64,000 nucleotides of DNA. Origin: JADGHX01 sp963837755 (GTDB lineage: Bacteria > Pseudomonadota > Gammaproteobacteria > Steroidobacterales > Steroidobacteraceae). Under the pieces are notes generated by a model. It saw nothing but the letters and a program-made list of their open reading frames with translations, was not told the origin of the DNA and ran no database searches. The stretch's first letter is position 1. Each line of letters begins with the position of its first letter. Both the position numbers and the translations under genes were made by a program. The stretch covers positions 1,981,806-2,045,805 of the forward strand of contig CAWIOP010000001.1 of the NCBI GenBank assembly GCA_963837755.1. Reading direction: 5' to 3'. Positions 25,308-33,634 of the stretch are shown one piece after another.

Positions 25308-28300
25308 TCGAACAACGCCTCTACCTCGGCGGTGCCCAGTTGCGACGGTAGAGCGCCGTGCTCCGCATAGAGCCGGCTCGCCAGCGAGCGTTTGTCTTCC
25401 TGCAGCCGCAGAATCTTTTCCTCCACCGTTGCCTGCGCGATGAGCTTGTACACGAACACGGGTTTGTCCTGCCCGATGCGATGCGCGCGGTCCGTCGCCT
25501 GGGCTTCGGCGGCGGGATTCCACCACGGATCGTAGTGAATGACGGTGTCCGCCGCCGTGAGGTTCAGGCCGGTGCCGCCGGCTTTCAGGCTGATCAGGAA
25601 CAGCGGCGTCGCGCCGGCCTGGAAGCGCTCGACCACGGCGGCGCGCTGCTGCGTTTCGCCTGTCAGGAGGCAATAGGGAATGCCCAGTTCCGTCACCGCC
25701 GCTTCGATGAGCTTCAGCATGGACGTGAACTGGGAGAACAGCAGAACGCGGCGCCCTTCCGCCACCAGCTCGGGCAGCACCGTCTGCAGCCAGTCCATCT
25801 TGGCCGAAGGAATCGCTCTCGTATCCGCATCGGTGCCGACGAGTCGCGGGTCGCAACACGCCTGACGCAGTTTCAGCAGCGCATCCAGCACGGTGATGTG
25901 GCTGCGCGCGAGCCCTTGGCTCTGAATGATCTCCCGCACCCGCCGATGCATCGTCAACCGGATGCCGTCGTAGAGATCGCGCTGGCGTTCTTCCAGCACG
26001 ATGGTTTCGACGATCTGCGTTTTCGGCGGCAGCTCCTTCGCCACCACGTCCTTGGTTCGCCTGAGAATGAGTGGGGCAACGCGCCGGGTGAGTGCCTGAA
26101 AGCGATTCCTGTCGCCGTTCTTCTCGATCGGCGTGCGGTAGTGGCGCTGGAAGTGTTTTTCCTCGCCGAGGAAACCTGGCTGCAGGAAATCGAACAGCGA
26201 CCACAGCTCGCCCAGGTGATTCTCCATGGGCGTTCCCGTGAGGCACAGCCGGTGTTCCGCGCGTAGCAGGCGGGCGAACCGCGAGACTTTCGCGCGCGGG
26301 TTCTTGATCATCTGTGCTTCGTCGAGAATCACGTAGTAGAACTCGCGCTCCAGCAGAATCTCGCTGTCGAGCTGCAGAAGCGAGTAGCTCGTAATGACGA
26401 TGTCGGAGTGATCGATGGTGCCGAAGGTCTCCTTACGCCGGCTCCCATGCAGGGTCAGGAGCCGCAGCTCCGGCGCGAGACGGCGGAATCTCCTGGCTCC
26501 AGTTTCCGAGCACGCTCACCGGTGCCACGATCAGCGAGGGTTTGCGCAGCCGCCCGCTCTCCTTCTCCAGCACGAGGTGGGCGAGCGTCTGCACGGTTTT
26601 CCCCAGTCCCATGTCGTCGGCCAGGATGCCGCCGAGTCGATGGTGGCGCAGAAACTGCAGCCAGCCGAGGCCTTCCTGCTGATAGTGGCGCAGCGTTGCC
26701 CGAAAGTGAGCGGGGGCGGGCAGTGGCGCCAGTCGCGCGGAGTCGTCGAGACCTTCGATGAGCTCGAGCACCGAAGGATCATCTGAGCGCAGCACGCGCT
26801 CACCACCCGGTCCCGGCGTCGGCTCATCGAGGCCGCGCGCGAGTTGCGCGAGTCGGCTGGCCTGGCTTGCGGGCAGCGAGAGCGCCTGTTGCGCATTGAG
26901 GCCGTCCCTGTCGAACAGCTCCACCAGCGTGTGGGCAATGCGTTGAATGCGCTCGATGGCCAGCGGCACGTAGCGGCCGTCTTCCAGTTGCACGAGCAGC
27001 TGGTCGCCAACGCGGCAGTACGAGGCTTCTTGAACCGGCAGATCCGCACCCGCCGTTCCCAGCTCCGCTTGCACGAAGCTCGCGAGCGCCGGCAGCACGT
27101 TCACCGCGTGGCCATCCACCAACACGCCCAGTCGTAGATCGAACCACTCCTGCTGACGCGCGCCGTGGCGATTCACATCCGCATACCAGTTGTCTGGCGC
27201 AGCGATGCGATAGGGGAAACGGTCTTCTGTGACGATCTCCCATCCTTCTGCCTGCAGCGCCGGCACTGCCCTCATCATGAATGCAAGCCAGGAGCCGCGG
27301 CCGAGCCAGTCGGAGGACTGCCCCTTGGGCACCGTGTCGACGAAAGCGCTTTGCAGCTGCGCGTGAAAGTGGCGCTCGGTGACTCGATCACGTGGGATCT
27401 CGCGAATCACGTCGCCGTCCGTCTGCCGCACGCTGTCGTGTTCGGGGCGCAGGCGGCGGCTGTCGACGGGCAACCCGTTATAAATGAAGTACAGCACGGC
27501 CTCGGGAGCAGCCGACAGAACCAACCTTGCTTTCAGGCTGTTCAGCGGCTGCCGTTGCACAGCGGCTGTCCGCAGCCGGGGAAACGTTGCAGCGCTGGCG
27601 TCGTGTGCAATGTGCTCGTTGGCCGATGCGGCTTGCTCGGGCGTGATCGCGGGCTGCATCCAATACTGGCGCAGCAGAGCTTGTGAGCAGGGCAGCTCCA
27701 GCTTGCCGCATTCAGAAACAGTGGCGTCGATGTAGATCGCGGGCTCTATGTTGAGATCGATAGACCCGGGCACCGCGCTGCGCAGCTTCTGGTCGCCATT
27801 CGGCATCGTCTCCCACGCGAAGGCGGCGCGGCGATTGGCTCCCTCGCGCAGTGGTTTGCCGTGAACCGATTGCCAGAACGTGCGGCCGGTTGCCACGGCC
27901 TGGCGAAGCAACGTTGCGCCGACTGCGCCCGCAAGTTCCCACGGGCCGTCGACTTGCCGAGCGGCTAGCGATCGCAGAATTTCCTTATCCTGCGCATCCA
28001 CGTAGCGCGGAAGCAGATTGCTCCAGTCACCGCCGGCGCGCTCGCCGCCAATCAGTGCGCGAAGGGCGAATGGATGCGGGCTCTCGCTCGGGGCGCGCTC
28101 GCCGTTCACTGCTGTCTGCGCGACCCACAGAGTGAGCTGAAGTTGACCGGCTGGCCCGCTGCCGGGCCTCTGAGCGGTGCCGGGGCCCAGCAGATAACAG
28201 AGCCGTTGCCTCTGCGCCGAAGCCCCTGGCGCTGGCGCACTCGCCAGGCCCGGCTGCGACGGCTCCCTCTGCGCGCGGCGAGTCGCGGGCGCCGCCTTCT

Positions 28301-28655
28301 GCAGCCCTCTGGCCGCAGCGATGAGCACCGCTGCGACGTGAACACAGGGGTGGCGCTCGCCACAGCCGCATTCGCCTTCGATTCCGCTGTCTTCGATTCC
28401 CTGGCTTTCCGTGCGCCGATCTGGCCCACGGCTTCGATTGCGGATGTACACGCGATGAGAGGTGCCGCGGCTCACGTCGCAGTCCGCGATGCCGACGATC
28501 ACGTCACCGGCTTGCAGAACCCGCACATCGCGTATGCATTGCAGATCGACGAGGCTTTCCGCCGCGGCATATAGATGGCCGCCGAAGGCGTTGTAGAGTT
28601 GCCTCAGCGAATCAACTTCGGAGTCGATCACATCAAGTCCGGTGGCTCCGCCCAT
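25304..28655 (-). CDS. SWIM zinc-finger SNF2-family helicase (one frameshift)
   Basis: About 1,115 residues once repaired. The N-terminal SWIM finger is ECGCGERHPCVH (C-x-C...C-x-H, residues about 113-124). The SNF2 ATPase follows: DDMGLGKTVQTLAH (motif I), ILDEAQMIKN (DEAQ, motif II), LTGTPMENHLGELWS (III), LLFSQFTSM, and QATDRAHRIGQ (VI). Between VLGNWSQEI and LAPELRLLTLHG near 26488 one extra C shifts frame; deleting it joins the halves. Members remodel or translocate on DNA and are common in defence or repair loci. The downstream unknown gene is overlapped by four bases. Confidence 0.87.
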
Positions 28656-28697
28656 CGGAAGGCTAGTACGCGGTGGGGCTCAATCGCGCCTTCCGCC

Positions 28698-28898
28698 TCA
28701 CTTCGGCGAGGTGGCGCGACGGAGTTGCTCCGCCCGGGCGCGCAGCCTCGGGTTGCGTGCCTCCGCTTCGGCGTTGAAGTCGAGCATGTCCTGCAGATCC
28801 TTCAGCCGCTGTGTGTAAGTCAATGTGAGTGCTGTGCGAAGGCGAAACAGCACAGCCTCGTCGAAGCTGCCAATAGCCGGCGCCGGTGTTTTTGTCAT
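28698..28898 (-). CDS. Small protein coupled to a nucleotidyltransferase
   Basis: 66 residues, basic C-terminus, with a helical LYTQRLKDLQDMLDF-like segment. Starts at the ATG that overlaps the stop of the nucleotidyltransferase gene (ATGA). Not recognised as a family. The pairing resembles two-gene toxin-antitoxin units where one member is a small nucleotidyltransferase, but nothing in its own sequence proves such a role. Confidence 0.55.
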   Translation of the reverse strand: MTKTPAPAIGSFDEAVLFRLRTALTLTYTQRLKDLQDMLDFNAEAEARNPRLRARAEQLRRATSPK

Positions 28899-29407
28899 CG
28901 TTCCGCCTTGAGTTGTTCGGCGAGCAGTTCTTTGAGTTTTCCGAGCATCTCGATGTCGGCCAGGTCCTGAGGCCTCCCAGCCTCTCGCTTCATGCGGATC
29001 AGATGATCGATGGAGGCGATGCGAACAGTCGATGCGGCCAGATCCACCGGCGTGGCCTGCCCCCACAATTCCTCGAAGTCCACCGGATACTTCACGAAGA
29101 CGTCCACCGTGAAGTGAAGCTTGTCGTTGTACATCTGAAAGACCACCATGCCCTTGTCCCTGATCCAGCTTTCGCGAATCTCGGTGTTCGCGAAGTCGGC
29201 CAATCTCACGGGCACGCGGGGCGCGTAGCCAATCGAGCGAAGTGCCTCCAGCGCCTTCAGCGCCTCGCTCGGCACCAGCTCGATGACTACGTCCAGGTCC
29301 TTCGTGAACCGTTGATGCCCGTGCAGGTTCACCGCCACGCCCCCGACGACGACGTATCGTACGCCTGTCGCCTGGAGCGCTTCGAAAACCGGATCGAACG
29401 GGTTCAC
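28895..29407 (-). CDS. Nucleotidyltransferase family protein (AbiEii-like fold)
   Basis: 170 residues. The nucleotidyltransferase signature is YVVVGGVAVNLHGHQRFTKD followed by LDVVIE, that is GG(x)AV...(T)xDLD. A third acid is likely in LHFTVDVFVKYP. The fold is that of AbiEii and related enzymes that transfer nucleotides to tRNA or protein. It ends overlapping the small 66-residue gene. Only 12 bases separate its start from the icd stop, at the right edge of the accessory stretch. Confidence 0.78.
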   Translation of the reverse strand: MNPFDPVFEALQATGVRYVVVGGVAVNLHGHQRFTKDLDVVIELVPSEALKALEALRSIGYAPRVPVRLADFANTEIRESWIRDKGMVVFQMYNDKLHFTVDVFVKYPVDFEELWGQATPVDLAASTVRIASIDHLIRMKREAGRPQDLADIEMLGKLKELLAEQLKAER

Positions 29408-29419
29408 GGTGAAAAGCCT

Positions 29420-30727
29420 TCAAAGATTGCGAATCAACGCATCCCCGAACGCCGACGTCGACACTTCCGTGGCGCCTTCCATCTGCCGCGCGAAGTCATA
29501 CGTCACCGTCTTCTGCCCGATGGTGCGATCCATGGCGGCGATGATGGAGTCCGCCGCCTCCGTCCACCCGATATACCGCAGCATCATCTCGCCCGAAAGC
29601 AACACCGACCCCGGGTTCACCTTGTCGAGGTTCGCGTACTTCGGCGCCGTGCCGTGCGTGGCTTCGAACACCGCGTGGCCGGTGATGTAGTTGATGTTGG
29701 CGCCCGGCGCGATGCCGATGCCGCCCACCTGCGCGGCGAGCGCATCCGAGATGTAGTCGCCGTTGAGGTTGAGCGTGGCGATGACGTCGAACTCGTCCGG
29801 CCGCGTGAGCACCTGCTGCAGAGTGATGTCTGCAATGGCGTCTTTCACGAGGATCTTGCCGGCCTTCTTCGCCGCGTCCATCTCGGCGTTGGCGTCTTTC
29901 TCGCCCTTCGCCGCCTTGGTGCGCTCCCACTGCTCCCACGTGTACACGTGCGCGGCGAACTCGCGCTCGGCGAGCTGGTAGCCCCAGTTGCGGAAACTAC
30001 CTTCCGTGTACTTCTGGATGTTGCCCTTGTGAACGATGGTGAGGCTCTTGCTCTTGTTCGCAATGGTGTATTCGATGGCCGAGCGCATGAGCCGCTCCGT
30101 GCCTTCCTTCGACACGGGCTTGATGCCGATGCCGGACGACTCCGGGAAGCGGATCTTGGCGTAGGCCTTCGGGAAGTTCTGCTTGAACAGCTCCATGAAC
30201 TTCTTGTTGTCTCGCGTGCCCGCCTCGAACTCGATGCCGACGTAGATGTCTTCCGTGTTCTCACGGAAGATGGTCATGTTCACCTTCTCAGGGTGCTTCA
30301 CGGGCGAGGGCACGCCCTTGAACCAGCGCACGGGGCGCAGGCATACGTAGAGGTCGAGCATCTGGCGCAGCGCCACGTTCAGCGAGCGGATGCCGCCGCC
30401 AATGGGCGTGGTGAGCGGGCCCTTGATGGAGACGAGGTAGTCGCGGCACGCCTGCACGGTTTCATCCGGCAGCCACGAGCCGTAGAGCTTGTTCGACTTC
30501 TCGCCGGCGTAGACCTCCATCCACTGAATCTTGCGCTTGCCGCCGTAGGCCTTCTGCACGGCCGCGTCCATGACGCGCACGCTGGCGCGCCAGATGTCGG
30601 GGCCCGTGCCGTCGCCTTCGATGAACGGGATGATCGGCTGGTCCGGCACGGTCAGCTTGCCGTTGGAAATGGTGATTCTGGCGCCCTGCGCGGGCGGCGT
30701 GATCTTCGGCGTTGCGGCCGTGGACAT
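29420..30727 (-). CDS. icd: NADP-dependent isocitrate dehydrogenase
   Basis: 435 residues, homodimeric E. coli type. Conserved parts: IPFIEGDGTGPDIW, the loop GGGIRSLNVALRQ whose Ser115 corresponds to the E. coli serine phosphorylated by AceK, VNMTIFRENTEDIYVGIE, IVHKGNIQKYTEGSFRNWGY, and NLNGDYISDALAAQVGG with GTAPKYANLDKVNPGS for the cofactor. The start at 30727 has GAGGAG upstream; an upstream extension reads through repeats and is rejected. The gene is intact; a diverged copy of its last 50 codons lies at 20.7 kb, implying integration of a DNA element at its 3' end. Confidence 0.95.
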   Translation of the reverse strand: MSTAATPKITPPAQGARITISNGKLTVPDQPIIPFIEGDGTGPDIWRASVRVMDAAVQKAYGGKRKIQWMEVYAGEKSNKLYGSWLPDETVQACRDYLVSIKGPLTTPIGGGIRSLNVALRQMLDLYVCLRPVRWFKGVPSPVKHPEKVNMTIFRENTEDIYVGIEFEAGTRDNKKFMELFKQNFPKAYAKIRFPESSGIGIKPVSKEGTERLMRSAIEYTIANKSKSLTIVHKGNIQKYTEGSFRNWGYQLAEREFAAHVYTWEQWERTKAAKGEKDANAEMDAAKKAGKILVKDAIADITLQQVLTRPDEFDVIATLNLNGDYISDALAAQVGGIGIAPGANINYITGHAVFEATHGTAPKYANLDKVNPGSVLLSGEMMLRYIGWTEAADSIIAAMDRTIGQKTVTYDFARQMEGATEVSTSAFGDALIRNL

Positions 30728-30806
30728 CCGGGGACTCCTCAGGGAGAGAGACGGTCGATCAGGGGTGGGCCGCGATGCTAGCAGAATGGGGCCGAAACCG
30801 GGCTCA

Positions 30807-30980
30807 CCGTTGCATGTTCTTCCGGCGCGCAGCGCCGCTATCCGTACGGGGTCGCGTTCCGCGCGATCCCCGTTGAATCCCGGGCGCAGCCTGCCGTTGC
30901 ATGTTCTTCCGGCGCGCAGCGCCGCTATCCGTACGGGGTCGCGTTCCGCGCGATCCCCGTTGAATCCCGGGCGCAGCCCG
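30807..30980 (+). repeat. Two tandem 87-bp repeats between icd and aguA
   Basis: Units 30807-30893 and 30894-30980 are almost identical, each beginning CCGTTGCATGTTCTTCCGG. Each holds GGGGTCGCG ... CGCGATCCCC, a hairpin with one bulged base. Length and intergenic position recall the 86-bp array near puuA, but the sequence is different. The left end starts inside the icd upstream region, about 80 bases before its ATG, and the right end is 18 bases from aguA. Confidence 0.92.
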
Positions 30981-30998
30981 TGAGTAGAATGCGCGCCC

Positions 30999-32120
30999 AT
31001 GTCGCGAACCCACTCCAGATCCCCCGCCGCCGATGGCTATTGGATGCCCGGCGAGTTCGAGCCGCATGCAGGTGCATGGATGCTCTGGCCGGAGCGGCCG
31101 GACAACTGGCGCAACGGCGCCTTGCCTGCACAGCGGGCGTTCGTGGAGGTGGCGCGTGCCATCGCCCGGTTCGAGCCGGTGACGGTGGGTGTGTCGGGCG
31201 CGTTCTATGAATCCGCCCGCGTGCTGCTTCCGGAGCACATCCGGGTGGTCGAGATGTCGCACGACGATTGCTGGGCGCGCGATGTCGCCCCGACGTTCGT
31301 CGTCAATGAAACCGGTGATGTGCGCGGCGTGGACTGGCACTTCAACGCGTGGGGCGGTTACCGCGGCGGCCTCTACGCGCCGTGGGACCAGGACGAGCTC
31401 ATTGCCCGCAAGGTGCTGGAGATCGAAGGGCGGGATCGCTACCTCGCCGGCATCATCAACGAAGGCGGCGCCATTCACGTGGATGGCGCGGGCACGGCGC
31501 TGGTCACCGAAGAGTGCCTGCTGAACAAGAACCGCAACCCGCACATGAGCCGCGCGCAGATCGAATCGAAGCTGCGCGCGTTTCTCGGCGTGAGCACCAT
31601 CGTGTGGCTCGGCAAGGGCGTGTTCAACGATGAGACCGACGGCCACATCGACAATCTCGCGTGCTTCGCGCGGCCCGGTGAAGTGTGCCTCACGTGGACA
31701 GATGACGAGCGCGACCCGCAATACGCCATCTCGCTCGACGCGTGGGAGCGGTTGAACAGCGCGCGTGACGCGCGCGGCCGGCGCTTCAAGGTGCACAAGC
31801 TGCCGAGCCCCGGGCCGCTCCACGTGTCCGCGAAAGAGGCGAAGGGCCTCGTGCCGCGCAAGGGCACGAAGCAGCGCCCGCCCGGCGACAGGCTCGCGGG
31901 CAGTTACGTGAATTTCTACATCGCCAACGGCGGCATCGTCATGCCGCTGCTCGATGCGCGCACCGACCGCGCGGCCGCCGCCATTCTGCGCAAGGTGTTC
32001 CCGCGCCGGCGAGTGCTCGGCGTGCCGGCTCGCGAAGTGCTGCTGGGGGGTGGAAACATCCACTGCATCACGCAGCAGGTTCCCGCGAGCGGCCTGGAAA
32101 GAAGCAGACCCACCGCCTGA
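30999..32120 (+). CDS. aguA: Agmatine deiminase
   Basis: 373 residues. AguA hydrolyses agmatine to N-carbamoylputrescine and ammonia. Family marks: GYWMPGEFEPHAGAWMLWPE, CWARDVAPTFVVN, NEGGAIHVDGAGTALVTEE, DETDGHIDNLACF with the catalytic acid and His, and GGGNIHCITQQ with catalytic Cys356. Length is normal. It feeds putrescine metabolism, so it is thematically linked to the Puu/Pot cluster 20 kb upstream, though not adjacent. The carbamoylputrescine amidase partner (AguB) is not in the window. The 87-bp repeats end just before its start. Confidence 0.93.
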   Translation: MSRTHSRSPAADGYWMPGEFEPHAGAWMLWPERPDNWRNGALPAQRAFVEVARAIARFEPVTVGVSGAFYESARVLLPEHIRVVEMSHDDCWARDVAPTFVVNETGDVRGVDWHFNAWGGYRGGLYAPWDQDELIARKVLEIEGRDRYLAGIINEGGAIHVDGAGTALVTEECLLNKNRNPHMSRAQIESKLRAFLGVSTIVWLGKGVFNDETDGHIDNLACFARPGEVCLTWTDDERDPQYAISLDAWERLNSARDARGRRFKVHKLPSPGPLHVSAKEAKGLVPRKGTKQRPPGDRLAGSYVNFYIANGGIVMPLLDARTDRAAAAILRKVFPRRRVLGVPAREVLLGGGNIHCITQQVPASGLERSRPTA

Positions 32121-32140
32121 TCCCGTTGAGGAGATCTCAA

Positions 32141-32968
32141 GTGCCGAAGCCTCTCTCCGGTGAGCGCCTCATTGAAAAGCTGATCGTGCGGCCAGGCCGG
32201 CGTGTGCAACTCAAGGACGAGAACGCGAAGCAGTCTTTCGGCTGGGAGAAATACGAGGCGGTGATCGCTCTCGAAGAGAACCGCAAACGCCTGGCGGACC
32301 TTCAATACAAGCTCTATGCAGACGGCCGCTTCGGCGTGCTGGTGGTGTTGCAGGCTACGGATGGCGGCGGCAAAGACAGCACGGTGCGCGACGTGTTCAC
32401 GTCGATGAACCCGCAGGGCTGCATCGTCACCTCCTTCAAGGCACCCTGCGCCGAGGAGTTGAAGCACGACTACCTGTGGCGCGTACACAAGCACGTGCCG
32501 GTGCGCGGTGAGGTGGGCGTGTTCAATCGCTCGCACTATGAGGATGTGCTGGTCGTGCGCGTCGAGCACCTCGTGCCCGAGGCCACGTGGAAGCTGCGAT
32601 ACGATCACATCAACGAGTTCGAGCGCATGCTCACGGACGGCAACATTCGCGTGATCAAGTTGTTTCTGCAGATCAGCAAGGCCGAGCAGAAGACGCGCAT
32701 GGAGGAGCGGCTGGCCGATCCCACCAAGCAGTGGAAGTTCAACGCCGACGACCTCGAGAAACGCAAGCGCTGGGATGACTATCGCGAGGCGTTCGAAGCC
32801 ATGCTCCATCGCTGCAGCACTGCTCACGCACCCTGGTATGTGATTCCGGGGGATCGCAAATGGCTGCGCAACCTCGCTGTGTCGGAGATCCTGGTCAGCG
32901 CCCTCAACGAGCTCCCGTTGCGGTTCCCCGCAACCACCTTCAACCCCTCGCAGATCCGCATCCGCTAG
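32141..32968 (+). CDS. ppk2: Polyphosphate kinase 2 (PPK2) family
   Basis: 275 residues from GTG 32141, which has GAGGAG seven bases upstream. Walker A is LQATDGGGKDST (about residues 70-81), then VFTSMNPQGCIVTSFKAP, a lid region around HVPVRGEVGVFNRSHYEDVL, and the Walker B-like VIKLFLQISKAEQ. PPK2 enzymes move phosphate between polyphosphate and nucleotides. The GGGKDST form resembles class III or AMP/ADP-phosphorylating members rather than class I; this is an inference. With the PpgK gene at 13.4 kb the strain has at least two polyphosphate-using enzymes. Confidence 0.88.
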   Translation: MPKPLSGERLIEKLIVRPGRRVQLKDENAKQSFGWEKYEAVIALEENRKRLADLQYKLYADGRFGVLVVLQATDGGGKDSTVRDVFTSMNPQGCIVTSFKAPCAEELKHDYLWRVHKHVPVRGEVGVFNRSHYEDVLVVRVEHLVPEATWKLRYDHINEFERMLTDGNIRVIKLFLQISKAEQKTRMEERLADPTKQWKFNADDLEKRKRWDDYREAFEAMLHRCSTAHAPWYVIPGDRKWLRNLAVSEILVSALNELPLRFPATTFNPSQIRIR

Positions 32969-33208
32969 CCGCATGGCCCCGGACCAGGCCAGCTGGCGCT
33001 GGCCGGCGCCCATACCGCCAAAACGGACCGCCGCACTGCGACCTGCATCAAGGCGCCTGCACACATCGCGGGCAATCATCGGCATCCCTCTGCAATGACT
33101 TTGGTGGGTTCCGTCGGCTCGTTTCGACAGGCGTCTTCGGGACGGAACTTTCGGTACTGTGGCTGACACTTAAAGGAGCCGCTCCGCGAGGTCGGGGCGA
33201 GAATCGCC

Positions 33209-33562
33209 GTGCACTCAACGCGTCTTGCCTGCTTTGCCCTCCTGGCCCTGATGCCGCTCACGCTCGTCTCGTGCGGCGGCATCTCCAATGTTGCCCGCGC
33301 GGAACAGTGTCGCGAGCAGATCATGCTGAGCCTCGCCCCCGGTGTCGCCCGCACCGACAGGGTGATAGAAGGGCTCGAGGAGGACGCAAGCGTGCAGCTC
33401 GAATACCTGCGCTCCGCCAGCCCGAACCTGTTCGTCTATTCACTCAGCTCGCGGGAGAAAGACCCCGGCTGCACGAGCGCGCTCTCGCGGCTGCGACAGA
33501 ATTCGCGCGTGCGCTTTGCGGAGCCCGACCAGCGGCGCGCCGCGCACGGGATCGCCGAATGA
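33209..33562 (+). CDS. Lipoprotein resembling a subtilase propeptide
   Basis: 117 residues from a GTG start. The N-terminus is a lipoprotein signal: FALLALMPLTLVSCGG, lipobox Cys at residue 22. The rest, ending LSRLRQNSRVRFAEPDQRR, resembles the Inhibitor-I9-like prodomain of S8 proteases, which typically close with 'V..AE.D'. The next gene is a secreted S8 protease whose own prodomain ends RADSDVEFAELDRR. It could be a membrane-tethered inhibitor or folding helper for that protease. Homology is by eye only and weak in the first half. Confidence 0.55.
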   Translation: MHSTRLACFALLALMPLTLVSCGGISNVARAEQCREQIMLSLAPGVARTDRVIEGLEEDASVQLEYLRSASPNLFVYSLSSREKDPGCTSALSRLRQNSRVRFAEPDQRRAAHGIAE

Positions 33563-33634
33563 AGCCCGGAATGAAACCAGACATGCGGTTGCGTCCGTAC
33601 AGGATCGGCCCGCCCCATTAGAGGTATCCGGAAA

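Noticed and set aside
20705..29420. Known defence systems (DISARM, BREX, complete CRISPR-Cas, restriction-modification)
   Set aside because: SNF2 and nuclease genes alone do not meet these definitions: no methyltransferase, DrmA/B, PglZ, Cas or HsdM/S genes are present.
20705..29420. Prophage
   Set aside because: No integrase, capsid, terminase, portal or lysis gene was seen, despite the phage-like attachment geometry at icd.
28886..30781. 631-residue frame opposite icd
   Set aside because: Shadow of icd and the nucleotidyltransferase genes; runs into the 87-bp repeats.
30804..32063. 419-residue frame opposite aguA
   Set aside because: Shadow of aguA; its C-terminus is only the translated tandem repeat.
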